Assembly: GCF_001999985.1 (NCBI RefSeq)
Contig: NZ_CP019645.1
Location: 1,178,001-1,242,000, forward strand
Length of the DNA stretch: 64,000 nt
From: Helicobacter bilis
Lineage (GTDB): Bacteria > Campylobacterota > Campylobacteria > Campylobacterales > Helicobacteraceae
Direction: 5' to 3'
Under the pieces are notes generated by a model that saw only the letters and a program-made list of their open reading frames with translations, was not told where the DNA came from and ran no database searches. The position numbers and the translations under genes were made by a program. Positions 26,896-36,291 of the stretch are shown here, piece by piece. Positions within the stretch are counted from its first letter, which is position 1. Each line of letters starts with the position of its first letter.

Positions 26896-27769
26896 ATATA
26901 CAGATTCTATATTTGTTGTGGAAAGCGTTTAGTTTGATATAATCTTGTAAGCCAAGCTCTTTTATCGTATCATTCATAGGGCTTTCTTTATGTCCCTTGC
27001 CTGTGATTTCAAGCGTGCAGTTAGGAAACTCTCTAGCGATTTTGCTATATGCACTTACCATGCGTGGAAATCCTTTTTGGTGCGATTGCATTTGCCCTAC
27101 TGCGATTATCTTGCAAGTTTTAGAATCTGGTGTGCTTTGCGGAGTGTCTTTATGTGTTTGCATATTATGTGCTAGTAGAGTCTTTTTTGCATTGAGTAAA
27201 TTTTCTATACTCTCATAAGGATTAGAATCTGTGTGGAGAATCTGTGGCAGTTTTGTATCAAAAGGCATGGGAATGAAATTAAAGATTCTAATAAGTTTGT
27301 TTGATTTGTGTTGCCATTTTGCATATTCGCTAGAACTTAACACAACGACTTTATCAAATAGATTATTTTTTCTTTTCCACTTTGCTATTTCTACATGAAT
27401 GATTCTAATATATTTCATATTTTTGCGTTTGATATAGGGGAATAAAAGAAAAAAATCAGATTCTATAAAGATATCTGCATCAGTATATTTTGCATTAATA
27501 GCAAGATTTACAATAAGATGTCGAAACCACTTCCACAATACTTTTCTTAAGCCTTTATCTTGCGTATGATTATCTGGATATGGATAAATATAGCTAATCT
27601 TTACACGAGGATCAACGGGAAAAGTAGATATTCTGTCTTGTTCGTCTTTATAATAACATGCAATCTCTACTTCATGTCCTAAATCACACAAAGCACTTGC
27701 AAGATTCACAACTACGCGTTCTACCCCACTTGTTGCGGCAAGATTTCTTATACTTAAAACAATTTTCAT
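26858..27769 (-). pseudogene. Glycosyltransferase family 4, N-terminal part (frameshifted)
   Basis: A 303-residue frame that begins MKIVLSIRNLAATSGVERVV, the GT4 N-terminal domain with a glycine-containing acceptor loop, and continues to GKGHKESPMNDTIKELGL, the start of the second Rossmann domain. After KLNAFHN the frame goes wrong and ends in nonsense (RICIFARRYLCDDKLF). The remaining 110 residues are in the next frame. The intact gene would span 26548-27769 and encode about 406 residues. It is related to the adjacent glycosyltransferase, with which it probably built a lipooligosaccharide or glycan. Either a true inactivation or a sequencing error at an A run explains it. Confidence 0.75.
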
Positions 27770-27778
27770 ATTTTACCT

Positions 27779-29335
27779 TTAGCTTTTTATGTGAGTAAGA
27801 CTTTGAAATAATTCTAACCACTGCTTTAAAATCCTCTCTTTTGAAAAAGTATCTTTTGCGAGTTTTATGCCATTTTGCCCCATGATTATGCGTTTTTCTT
27901 CATTTTCCATAAGAGTGCTTAAGGCTTTGCAAAATGCTTTTTCATCATTATCTTTTACTAAGATTCCATTATCATGAAAGCAGTCTCTAATCGTGCCTAT
28001 ATCATAAGCCACAATAGGTAGTCCATAGCTTGCCGCTTCGATTAAAACCATAGGCATAGATTCTGTATGACTACTCATTACAAAAATATCGGCGTTTAAA
28101 TACACAGATTCCATATCGCTAGTAAAAGGTTTTAAAAGGATATAATCTTTCATTTGTAAGTCTAGAATCTGCTTTTCTAATAAAGCCTTTTGTCCTTGGT
28201 CTTGCCCTATAATCTCTAATTGCCATGAGGGGAATTTATGTGCGATTTTACTATACGCATCAATTAATCGTGGGAATCCTTTATGATTATTTACTGCATC
28301 CATGCGTCCAACGGCTATGAGTTTGTGTTTGGTGTGAGGGTTGTTAGATTCTAGATTCTGTATTGTTTGGTTTGTGCTATTTATGGAATCTGTAGTTTTA
28401 GTAGATTCTAAATTCTCATTATCTTGCACCCCTACGCCCTGCACCCGCCCAAATGGTTGAGATTCTAGAATGTTGTCATTTTGAGCCATAGGCGAAAAAT
28501 CTTGTTTAGAATCTGTGTTTATAGAATCTAGGCTTTGTTTAGATCCTATGCTAGATGTTTCGCTACGCTCAACATGACAAGATTCTAGATTCCTAGCCAA
28601 ATTTGGGTGGGCTGCGGAGTTTAGGGTGCAATTTATAGAATCTAGATTCTGTAATTTCCATGCTTTTAATATAGACCTTGCTATAATAAAACTTTGTGTG
28701 TCGTTATAGAAAGATTTATTTAATAGACTTTCATAATGTGATTTTATTAAAGCATGCAGGTTACTATCTATATCATCTTTTTTCATAACAGATTCTAAAA
28801 CTTTAGGCAATGTATCTTCAAAAGGCAGGATAGGAATAAAATTTGGTATTTTTACAACATGCTTACCGCTTCTTTGCCATTTTAGCAATTCTTGTTCGTT
28901 TAAAAATACAATGCAGTCAAATAGATTATTTTTCTTTTTCCATTTTTTAATCACAGAATGCACGATTTTAATATATTTTGTGTTTTTAACTCTAAATCGT
29001 GGATAGAAAAAAGCAAAATCAGATTCTATAATAATATCATAATCCTTGTATCTATTCATACGATAATTAATCACTAAAGGCTTTATCCAACGCCATAAAA
29101 TCCGCTTTAATCCGCGATAACCCTTATGTATATCATCAAAGTTATGTAGATAGCTTACGCTTACTTTTGGATTAATAGGATAGGCATAAGGCTCTTTTTC
29201 ACTTGTATCGGTATAGTATGAGACAATGCTTATTTCATAGCCCTTAATCTCACAAAGAGCATTACAAAGATTAATAACAACTCTCTCACTCCCACCTTTG
29301 CATGCAACATTATGAAGTGTAAATAGAATCCGCAT
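27779..29335 (-). CDS. Glycosyltransferase family 4 with repeat insertion
   Basis: A 518-residue GT-B enzyme. The N-terminal domain (MRILFTLHNVACKGGSERVV) and the C-terminal domain (KLIAVGRMDAVNNHKGFPRL, then SSHTESMPMVLIEAASYGLP) are separated by about 120 residues of repeat-derived sequence (residues about 215-335), with NLES, LDSIN and CHVERSETSS motifs at the junction between the two Rossmann domains. The acceptor and donor sugars are unknown. It is probably a lipooligosaccharide or flagellar-glycan transferase, co-directional with the broken paralogue downstream (nine-base gap) and with flgK upstream. Confidence 0.85.
   Translation of the reverse strand: MRILFTLHNVACKGGSERVVINLCNALCEIKGYEISIVSYYTDTSEKEPYAYPINPKVSVSYLHNFDDIHKGYRGLKRILWRWIKPLVINYRMNRYKDYDIIIESDFAFFYPRFRVKNTKYIKIVHSVIKKWKKKNNLFDCIVFLNEQELLKWQRSGKHVVKIPNFIPILPFEDTLPKVLESVMKKDDIDSNLHALIKSHYESLLNKSFYNDTQSFIIARSILKAWKLQNLDSINCTLNSAAHPNLARNLESCHVERSETSSIGSKQSLDSINTDSKQDFSPMAQNDNILESQPFGRVQGVGVQDNENLESTKTTDSINSTNQTIQNLESNNPHTKHKLIAVGRMDAVNNHKGFPRLIDAYSKIAHKFPSWQLEIIGQDQGQKALLEKQILDLQMKDYILLKPFTSDMESVYLNADIFVMSSHTESMPMVLIEAASYGLPIVAYDIGTIRDCFHDNGILVKDNDEKAFCKALSTLMENEEKRIIMGQNGIKLAKDTFSKERILKQWLELFQSLTHIKS
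28553..28580 (-). repeat. REP-like element inside a glycosyltransferase gene
   Basis: CTAGATGTTTCGCTACGCTC plus AACATGACAA, kept in frame and encoding CHVERSETSS. Nine AGATTCT/AGAATCT units occur in the 320 bases 28321-28640 around it. Confidence 0.75.
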
Positions 29336-29351
29336 TAATTACTGCTTAACA

Positions 29352-31172
29352 CTATTGTTTAATACCAAGTAAGGTTTCAATCATTCTATCAATAGTAGTG
29401 ATTACCTTTGCGTTTGCTGCATAGCCGCCTTGAAACTTTATAAGATTTACCATCTCTTCATCAACACTTACTTGTGAGATTGCTAAATGCTCTTTTTTAA
29501 TCGCTTCTAATACACTTTTCTTTGTATCAAGTGTGATTTTTACCTCTTGTGTTTGATTAGCTACTGCACCTGTTGTGTATTGATAAAATTCATTTAGCTT
29601 CATGTGCTTTTTATCAAGTTTATTTTGATAAAACTCAACCTCATCGTATTGGAGTTGTTGCATCATATTTGCTATATCAAAGTTACCACTAACTGGCATA
29701 AGCCATGGGCGAATCTTTGTTGGGTCTTTTCTATACTCTCTCTCAAGATTAATGCTAGAAGCATCATTACCAGAGAAAAAGCGATTGATGCCAAATGCAC
29801 CTGTAAAATTTGTGCCTTCATCTTTTAAGCCGACATAAAGCCCTTTTGTTGGATACTTTGAAGTGATTTTAAACTGCCTTGCATCATCATCATAATATGC
29901 TTGAAAGTAGTCATCAAAGTCATCTAGGGCGTTATTATTGTTGTTATCATCAGTGTTTGCATTTATTTGCTTGACTATATCGTGCATAGTCGTTGGCACA
30001 TCAATGTGAATGTCCTTTTTTGCTAATACCTCGCCATTTGCGTTATACGCATAGAGTGTAAATTTACCCATTTTTATATTATAGTTTGTATCACGCAAAG
30101 CTTCATTTTTACCAATTTCTAAAATATCGCTTTTTATAGAATCTGTCCCGCTCTGTGCGTATATCGTATTTGTAGATTCTATAAGTCCTCTAGCAAAGCT
30201 ATCAAGTAAATTCATATAATATTGCAATTTACCGACTTTTGTCCCTTCATAGCCATTATTATATAAGTCAATCAAAGCACCGACTTTTCCCTCGTCCATG
30301 CGATCAGTAATATCTACATCTTTAAAGTCATAACCGCGTATATAAAGCCTATTTAGCCCTGCTGCATTATTGCTTTTATTTAGCACAATAGGGTGAAAGT
30401 TTGCCCCATCAATAAAGCTAAAGCCATGCCCTACGCTAAAGTTATAATCTTCATCAAAGTCGGCTGCTTGAGAGCCTACAAGGTTATTTGCCTTTAGCTT
30501 ACCTTTAAAAACATTACCGCCTAGAATCTCTTTTAAACGAAACTCCAACTCATCTCTTCTATCACGCAATTCGTTTGCTTGTTTTAAAGTAAGGCTATCT
30601 TCCATTTCTTTCATTTTCTTATTGATTTCAGCGATTTGAGCCCCAAGCTTGTTGGCATCATTAATCTGTGCTTCCATCTCTTCGCTTTTTTTGCGTTGTA
30701 AGATTAAAAGCTTTTCTTTTGTATCATTAAGATTTCGTGTGAGAATCATCGCATTTTTTGCTAATACCTGCTTTTGTGCGGTATCATTTGGGTTTTGTGC
30801 TATATCTTTCCATGAGTTAAAATACTCTTCTAAATCATTATAGATTCCCACACCTTCTACATCAGGGAAAAATGTGCTTGCCTCACGCAAGGTAACAAAC
30901 TCTGTATCAAAAAAGTTATGTTCTGTTGCTGCCCTTGAATAGCGAGAGAATACAAACTCATCGTGCAATCTTTGTATAGAATCAACATTAACCCCACGAC
31001 CAAGATTATAATCTGGAAAATAAAGCGGTGCTTCAGGATGGACTATAACCCTTTGTCTTGTATAAAACTCATCACTTGCATTTGCAATGTTATTGCCCGT
31101 TACATCAACCATAAGTTGATGTGCATGCAAACCCGTTGTGCTTGTGTGTAATGATGATAAAATACCGCCCAT
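29352..31172 (-). CDS. flgK: Flagellar hook-associated protein 1 FlgK
   Basis: A 606-residue junction protein between hook and filament, exported by the flagellar type III apparatus. The N-terminus has SLHTSTTGLHAHQLMVDVTG then NNIANASDEFYTRQRV, and the C-terminus has VSVDEEMVNLIKFQGGYAAN then AKVITTIDRMIETLLG, the paired terminal helices of axial proteins. The 14-base spacing to flgN upstream and the 16-base gap to the glycosyltransferase downstream suggest one transcript. Confidence 0.94.
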   Translation of the reverse strand: MGGILSSLHTSTTGLHAHQLMVDVTGNNIANASDEFYTRQRVIVHPEAPLYFPDYNLGRGVNVDSIQRLHDEFVFSRYSRAATEHNFFDTEFVTLREASTFFPDVEGVGIYNDLEEYFNSWKDIAQNPNDTAQKQVLAKNAMILTRNLNDTKEKLLILQRKKSEEMEAQINDANKLGAQIAEINKKMKEMEDSLTLKQANELRDRRDELEFRLKEILGGNVFKGKLKANNLVGSQAADFDEDYNFSVGHGFSFIDGANFHPIVLNKSNNAAGLNRLYIRGYDFKDVDITDRMDEGKVGALIDLYNNGYEGTKVGKLQYYMNLLDSFARGLIESTNTIYAQSGTDSIKSDILEIGKNEALRDTNYNIKMGKFTLYAYNANGEVLAKKDIHIDVPTTMHDIVKQINANTDDNNNNNALDDFDDYFQAYYDDDARQFKITSKYPTKGLYVGLKDEGTNFTGAFGINRFFSGNDASSINLEREYRKDPTKIRPWLMPVSGNFDIANMMQQLQYDEVEFYQNKLDKKHMKLNEFYQYTTGAVANQTQEVKITLDTKKSVLEAIKKEHLAISQVSVDEEMVNLIKFQGGYAANAKVITTIDRMIETLLGIKQ

Positions 31173-31182
31173 AATGTCCCCC

Positions 31183-31623
31183 TTACGCTTGGATTCTTAA
31201 TAGTTGGCTTTGTTCTACGCGACTTTTATAATCTGCTTTTTCACGCGGGATAAGTCTATCAGCAATAGAAGTGTAGAATTCACTTACTGCAAAAACCATG
31301 CGTGCATAATGCGTATTAATGCTTTTTAACTCTTCTAATGTTTTACGCATATCTGCTAGAAGTGTATTTGCCCTCTCATCTAGAATCTCTGTTAATTTTA
31401 AATGCGGATTGTTTTGTGTAAGCTGCAACATCTCTTGGTCTATCATGCTTTTTGCAAGCTCAAACTCTCTAATTGTTGAAGCTTTTAAAGCACCGCGTTC
31501 AAAAACTACTTCATGATTTGCCGCTTTTACATCTTCAATATCACTATGTGTGTAAGCAATGAGTGATTGTAACTTAGCGATTGCATCAGTAAGATATGTG
31601 TGTAGTGTTTCTGTCTTTATCAT
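31183..31623 (-). CDS. flgN: FlgN-like export chaperone
   Basis: A 146-residue, almost entirely helical acidic protein just upstream of flgK. The flgM-flgN-flgK order matches Campylobacter, where FlgN is the cytoplasmic chaperone of the hook-associated proteins FlgK and FlgL. Sequence alone shows only a long coiled coil (QEMLQLTQNNPHLKLTEILD region), so the name rests on position, size and composition. Confidence 0.7.
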   Translation of the reverse strand: MIKTETLHTYLTDAIAKLQSLIAYTHSDIEDVKAANHEVVFERGALKASTIREFELAKSMIDQEMLQLTQNNPHLKLTEILDERANTLLADMRKTLEELKSINTHYARMVFAVSEFYTSIADRLIPREKADYKSRVEQSQLLRIQA

Positions 31624-31821
31624 AGTCCAACCCTAGTAATAAACAGACAGAAACTAAAATTTGTAGAGATATATGGAATCTAAGATTTGCTAAACTTGTC
31701 ATCTAAAGTTTAAATAACAGAATCTTAAAAATCTTAGTGAAGCTAAAAAGCTTATTCTCTGTATCTGCTAGATTCTCTAATTCCCTAGATACTCTAGCAT
31801 AATGTAGAATCTGTCCTTATA

Positions 31822-32070
31822 CTAGAGATTAAGCAAACTTTGTGCCATTTTTTCAGAAGTTGCAGCTAAATTGACTTGATAGTTACCATTTTTAATATCT
31901 TCTTTAAGTTGGGCGATTCTATCGCTATGCTTTCTATCGCCAACATTTGAGAATAGATTATTTTCTTGCTGCTTATTTTCAACGCTTTTTTCATAATTGC
32001 GGTTTATATCATTTCGTTCTCTTGCTTGAGTTTGCTGAACGGAAGCCGCTATACTGCTAGCAATTCTCAT
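31822..32070 (-). CDS. flgM: Anti-sigma-28 factor FlgM
   Basis: An 82-residue protein. The ATG at 32070 has AAGGAG six bases upstream; the longer frame from 32127 has no such site and adds an unlikely hydrophobic extension. The C-terminal region RIAQLKEDIKNGNYQVNLAA then TSEKMAQSLLNL is the sigma-binding helix pair of FlgM. It holds FliA inactive until the hook is finished and FlgM is exported. A 198-base gap separates it from flgN. Confidence 0.88.
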   Translation of the reverse strand: MRIASSIAASVQQTQARERNDINRNYEKSVENKQQENNLFSNVGDRKHSDRIAQLKEDIKNGNYQVNLAATSEKMAQSLLNL

Positions 32071-32100
32071 ATTTGTCTCCTTACAAAAGATTTTCTTACT

Positions 32101-32108
32101 AAATCGGC
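32101..32108 (-). promoter_or_regulatory. Candidate sigma-28 type -10 element for flgM
   Basis: GCCGATTT on the coding strand, about 31 bases upstream of the flgM start, resembles the CGATWT -10 of FliA promoters of epsilonproteobacteria. The -35 part is not clear. Confidence 0.35.
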
Positions 32109-32155
32109 TAAAATATAAAAAATTCAAGTGTCCTACTGAATTTTGTGCTGAAATT

Positions 32156-32326
32156 TTATTGAATCTTTTTATTCATTTCTGATTGAAAATTCTCCACCGT
32201 AGTCGTGCCACCTTGTGATTTTCCACCGCTATATGAATTTGCCCCCTTATATGTATAAAAGAGAATAAACGCCATTGCGTAAAGAAAACACACAAAAACT
32301 ATGGTAGGATAAATCCAATTTCGCAC
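32156..32326 (-). CDS. Small single-pass membrane protein (56 residues)
   Basis: A short frame from GTG (32326) to TAA (32156). It encodes RNWIYPTIVFVCFLYAMAFI, one membrane helix at about residues 6-24, then a hydrophilic Gly/Ser/Thr-rich tail (SGGKSQGGTTTVENF). The clean helix-plus-tail design and lack of overlap with other genes support it. It lies between flgM and the divergent csd3-like gene. I recognise no family. A weak AAGG element stands upstream. Confidence 0.55.
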   Translation of the reverse strand: MRNWIYPTIVFVCFLYAMAFILFYTYKGANSYSGGKSQGGTTTVENFQSEMNKKIQ

Positions 32327-32513
32327 ATTCTAGCCTTTAAACTTGTGAAATTAAGATTTATATACAAAAAAAAGATATAATCTAACCTTTATTTCACTTA
32401 TGACACTCTTAAATAAGAGTATCTCAAACATAATGTTAGCAAATATAATACCAAAATTCTAACATATTTTAATTTTTTTGTGAAGTATTTTAAAAAAGGA
32501 AAGTAAAAGAGCA

Positions 32514-33878
32514 ATGAATATTTTTTGCAAAATCATACTTCTATACTGCGTTGCGATGAATATAGCAGTATTTGGCACAGAAAGCCAAGATTTATTAGGT
32601 AAAGATTCATCAAGTAGAGATCCACAAAATACAGATAATAGCACAAAAGAGATAGAATCTAAAGTCTCAAAGCCCACAAAAACAAATGGATTCTACGCAA
32701 CCTACACAGAGCAGTATAAATGGGAGTATGGCTCAACTTTCTTGGGCTTTTTAGCAAAAAATAATATCTCTGAAAAGACATATTATAACCTTAGCCCAGA
32801 AGATAAAGAGTTAGTCGCTGATGTAAAAACAGATAGCGATGTGTTTGTTGTGCGTGATTCTTTAGGGAATCTGGTGCAGGCTTTTTTGTCATTAAATGCA
32901 GACACACAGGTGCATATTTTCTATGATTTTGCAAAAGAGCAATACAGCCTTGAGATTATCCCCATTATTTCAATACAATTAGAACAAAAAGTTGTAGCAC
33001 AAATCCAAGATGGTGGCGGACCATCAAGCGCATTATATGGAGCAACGCAAGACCCAAAGCTAAATCAAGAGTTCATCGCCGCATATAAAATGCGTCAAGT
33101 CGTGCAAAAAGGCGATAGAATCGCAGCAGTCTATCTAAGACAATACAGACTAGGAAAGCCAATCGGTGCTCCCGATATAAAGTCCATTGCTGTGGAATCT
33201 AATAAGAAATTTCAATATCTATTTGGATATAAAAACCGCTATTATGATTTAGATGGAAAAGAGATGGCAAACTTCTTTTTAATTACACCGGTAAAATATC
33301 GCAGAATAAGCTCTAGATTCTCATCAGGGCGAAGACACCCCGTTTTAGGCTATGTGCGTCCGCATTATGGCGTGGATTATGCTGCTATTACAGGCACGCC
33401 AATCTATGCAGCAGGTGAGGGAAGGATTACTTTTTCTGGGGTAAAAGGTGGGTATGGTAAGGTTGTAGAGATTAATCACTCTGGTGGGATTAAAACCCTA
33501 TATGCCCACATGAGTAAAATTGCAAAAAGCAGTCGTGTTGGCACTTATGTAAGACAAGGCACATATATAGGTAATGTCGGTAGCACAGGACTTAGCACAG
33601 GACCGCATTTACATTTTGGTGTATATAAGAATAACAAGTCTATTAATCCATTAGGACAGATTAAAACCGCACGCAGTGAGTTAAGCGGGAAGGATAAAAA
33701 AGCCTTTAGCGAGTTTGCAAAGGAAGCAAAAGAAATACTTGATACATTTGTGAAAAATGCGACATTTAATAACAATACCTTTGTGATACAAAAAACTCTT
33801 ATCCATGATGACTCATTAGATGAAGATTCTGATGAGATTGAGTATAGCGACACCACAAGCGATAATACTTCACAATAA
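32514..33878 (+). CDS. csd3: M23 peptidase, Csd3/HdpA-like peptidoglycan hydrolase
   Basis: A 454-residue periplasmic protein with an N-terminal signal (IILLYCVAMNIAVFG). The C-terminal LytM domain has the zinc-binding set: HPVLGYVRPHYGVDYAAITG (HxxxD), YAHMSKI and GPHLHFGVY (HLH). The long N-terminal part fits the inhibitory and recognition domains of H. pylori Csd3 (HP0506), a D,D-carboxypeptidase/endopeptidase that shapes helical cells by trimming peptide crosslinks. The C-terminal tail after about residue 420 is acidic. The gene is followed nine bases later by a Nudix hydrolase gene. Confidence 0.88.
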   Translation: MNIFCKIILLYCVAMNIAVFGTESQDLLGKDSSSRDPQNTDNSTKEIESKVSKPTKTNGFYATYTEQYKWEYGSTFLGFLAKNNISEKTYYNLSPEDKELVADVKTDSDVFVVRDSLGNLVQAFLSLNADTQVHIFYDFAKEQYSLEIIPIISIQLEQKVVAQIQDGGGPSSALYGATQDPKLNQEFIAAYKMRQVVQKGDRIAAVYLRQYRLGKPIGAPDIKSIAVESNKKFQYLFGYKNRYYDLDGKEMANFFLITPVKYRRISSRFSSGRRHPVLGYVRPHYGVDYAAITGTPIYAAGEGRITFSGVKGGYGKVVEINHSGGIKTLYAHMSKIAKSSRVGTYVRQGTYIGNVGSTGLSTGPHLHFGVYKNNKSINPLGQIKTARSELSGKDKKAFSEFAKEAKEILDTFVKNATFNNNTFVIQKTLIHDDSLDEDSDEIEYSDTTSDNTSQ

Positions 33879-33887
33879 AGGAATGCT

Positions 33888-34517
33888 ATGCCAACAAACA
33901 TGCTTTACTACAAAGGACAAAATACACCCCTGCCACTTCCAAACACACCAGAAATTCTTAGTATAAGCCCACTCACAACTTCAAAATACCTGCAACTACA
34001 ACAAGTAAGATTCAAAGAAAACAATGATATAAAAGTGTGGGATATTGCAAATGCCAATGATAGTGTTGCAATTTTGCTTTATAATAGAGATAAAGATGGC
34101 TTTATCCTTGTGCGACAATTTAGAGTAAGTGTATTTTTGAAAAATCCCTTGCATGGCTTTATGTATGAGCTATGTGCAGGATTATGCGATAAAGATATTA
34201 GCCCAAACGAGATTGCAGTCCAAGAGATACAAGAAGAATGCGGTTATCATGTAGAAGCAAACAAGCTAGTTTTAATCAATCAATTTTATAGCAGCGTAGG
34301 TATGAATGGAGCGCGTCAATATCTCTTTTATGCAGAAGTAAGCGAACAAGATAGAGTGAGTGAGGGCGGTGGTAATAAAGATGAGCAAGAATATATTGAC
34401 ATTATCTTTGTGCCAAGAGAGCTTATACATGAATTCTTACAAGATTCTAAATGCCCTACAACACAATCTTTTGTGTATGCGATTTTATGGTTTGAACGAC
34501 AAAAGTTTGTTGTGTGA
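33888..34517 (+). CDS. Nudix hydrolase, UDP-sugar diphosphatase (NUDT14-like)
   Basis: A 209-residue cytoplasmic protein. The Nudix box reads AGLCDKDISPNEIAVQEIQE then ECGYH; the usual RE is replaced by QE. This is close to the pattern I recall for human NUDT14-type UDP-glucose pyrophosphatase, and downstream NQFYSSVGMNGARQYLFYAE also fits. The predicted reaction is cleavage of a UDP- or ADP-sugar to sugar phosphate and nucleotide. The start ATG has AAAGGA upstream, and it is probably co-transcribed with the csd3-like gene. Confidence 0.82.
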   Translation: MPTNMLYYKGQNTPLPLPNTPEILSISPLTTSKYLQLQQVRFKENNDIKVWDIANANDSVAILLYNRDKDGFILVRQFRVSVFLKNPLHGFMYELCAGLCDKDISPNEIAVQEIQEECGYHVEANKLVLINQFYSSVGMNGARQYLFYAEVSEQDRVSEGGGNKDEQEYIDIIFVPRELIHEFLQDSKCPTTQSFVYAILWFERQKFVV

Positions 34518-34992
34518 AACATAGGGCGTGTTTGTGTTGTATTGCAAGGGGCTACGATATGGGTAGTTTCACTCCAACTTACCAAACCCAAAACCCATAC
34601 ATCAACACTTACAGAGTCTTTATTCATGAAGCTTTTGACTCACTATAGCAAATACGCATTTATCTATGTAATGATTTTCTTATAATTCTATATAATTTTT
34701 TTGTTTAATCTAAGATTTTACTGATTAAAAGCATGTTTTGTGTGCTAATAGAGCATATAAAACTACATGTTTATTTTATTAAATGTAAGTAAGTAAAGCA
34801 TACAAAATACGCTGCGTTTTTTTTGTTTATATTGCTTTGATTTCTGTTTGGATCTCAATTTACAGCTAATATCTATATAAAGATAGCAGTGTATTAGGTC
34901 GAGAAGTGTATGCACCACGATGCACAATAATTTGAATTGTAGCGGATGCTTCAATAGCCCATAGGTGCGTTGTAGAGAGAAAAAGTGTAGGG
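34518..34992. other. Intergenic region without a convincing gene
   Basis: A 475-base AT-rich gap between two convergent genes (Nudix and fliW). The only protein-like stretch is a 29-codon frame from ATG 34559 (MGSFTPTYQTQNPYINTYRV...) preceded by AAGGGG. I see no repeats or RNA genes. Confidence 0.5.
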
Positions 34993-35406
34993 TTATGCTT
35001 GCGGTTGTGCGTCCGTATCCTGTGGATAGTAGTTAGCTATTGGTTCTGCGAGTTTATAATGTGGGTATTTAATGCTATCAAGGACGATTTGAGCCATAGT
35101 GAGATTGTCAAAGTTAAAAACTAAAGGTGCAAGGAAATTAATCGTTGAGCGTTCAATTGGATTTTGCATAACCATGATATTAGCGGTTAGAATATTTTTA
35201 CTATTTTCTAAATCAAGCAATAGTTTTAATGCCATAGGCACTTCAAATTCATAAGTTTCGCGTAAAACAAATGGATTAACTAGAGTAAAAATTGGTGTCG
35301 CATCATCAGCATTTGTTAATCGCAGAAAAACTTCATCAAGCTTTTCTAGCTTCATCTTATTAACATGCTCAAAACCTAAAATTGGCGACTTGACTTCAAA
35401 AATCAT
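34993..35406 (-). CDS. fliW: Flagellar assembly factor FliW
   Basis: A 137-residue protein that binds flagellin and antagonises the translation regulator CsrA. Recognisable segments are [38 protein letters not shown] and the C-terminal [20 protein letters not shown]. The ATG at 35406 has GGAGAG eight bases upstream and is preferred over the ATG at 35427. It lies divergent to bamD and lon, the arrangement also found in other epsilonproteobacteria. Confidence 0.9.
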   Translation of the reverse strand: MIFEVKSPILGFEHVNKMKLEKLDEVFLRLTNADDATPIFTLVNPFVLRETYEFEVPMALKLLLDLENSKNILTANIMVMQNPIERSTINFLAPLVFNFDNLTMAQIVLDSIKYPHYKLAEPIANYYPQDTDAQPQA

Positions 35407-35583
35407 AACACTCTCCGAGATTAACATTATAAGTTGCGAATGCTACATACACAATGCTTTTAGTATTTCTTAAGCCCTTAAAGCTATATAGCAAAATGAA
35501 TATTTTACCAAAAAGTTTATAAATATGCAAACATAACACGAATTTTTTATATAATATCGTTTATTTTTTAAGCGGAGTTTATT

Positions 35584-36261
35584 TTGCAAAATAAAACACT
35601 TTACAATACATTTTCTTCCTATTCTACCATGTTATTATGCCTATTTTTATCATGCTTGTTTATGGCATGTAGTAATAAGGATAAAGAAGTTGTCTATAAT
35701 CAACCAGCAAGTTTTTGGTATGAAGGAATCTTTAAAAACATACGACTTGGGAATCTAGAGACAGCTGATAGCTATTTTTCTTCCTTACAAAGCGAGCATT
35801 TAAACTCGCCACTTATACCAGAGGCAATGTTAGCCTTAGGACAAGCTCATTTAAGTAATGAAGAATATATTTTATCTGACTTTTATTTTAAAGAATATTT
35901 AAAGCGATATGGGAATGCAAATAATGCCGATTATATTAGCTTTTTGCGGTTAAAATCGCATTTATACGCATTTAAAAACGCTTCAAAAGATCAACAATTT
36001 ATGACAGATTCTATAATCTTAATACAAGAATTTATGGAGAAATATCCAAATAGTAGATACATGCCTTTCGTGCATGAAATGGAAGTAAAATTTGTGCTAG
36101 GGCAAAATGAGCTGAATAAGGCTATTGCAAGAGTGTATGAAAAAAACGATCAAAAAGAAGCAGAACAGATATATAAGGAAAGAATAGATTCTGACTTGCA
36201 GGAAGCCACAAAGCCAACACCATCAAAGGTGCCATGGTATATGGTGCTACTCAACTGGTAG
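35584..36261 (+). CDS. bamD: Outer membrane assembly lipoprotein BamD
   Basis: A 225-residue lipoprotein. The start is a TTG at 35584, with GGAG six bases upstream. The signal sequence ends in the lipobox LFMAC, so Cys29 is lipidated. TPR-like helices follow (AMLALGQAHLSNEEYILSDF, FMEKYPNSRYMPFVHEME), as in BamD/ComL, which anchors to the outer membrane inner leaflet and works with BamA to insert beta-barrels. It is followed 30 bases later by lon. Confidence 0.88.
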   Translation: MQNKTLYNTFSSYSTMLLCLFLSCLFMACSNKDKEVVYNQPASFWYEGIFKNIRLGNLETADSYFSSLQSEHLNSPLIPEAMLALGQAHLSNEEYILSDFYFKEYLKRYGNANNADYISFLRLKSHLYAFKNASKDQQFMTDSIILIQEFMEKYPNSRYMPFVHEMEVKFVLGQNELNKAIARVYEKNDQKEAEQIYKERIDSDLQEATKPTPSKVPWYMVLLNW

Positions 36262-36291
36262 AAAATATATAAATACAAAGAAAGGATTATT

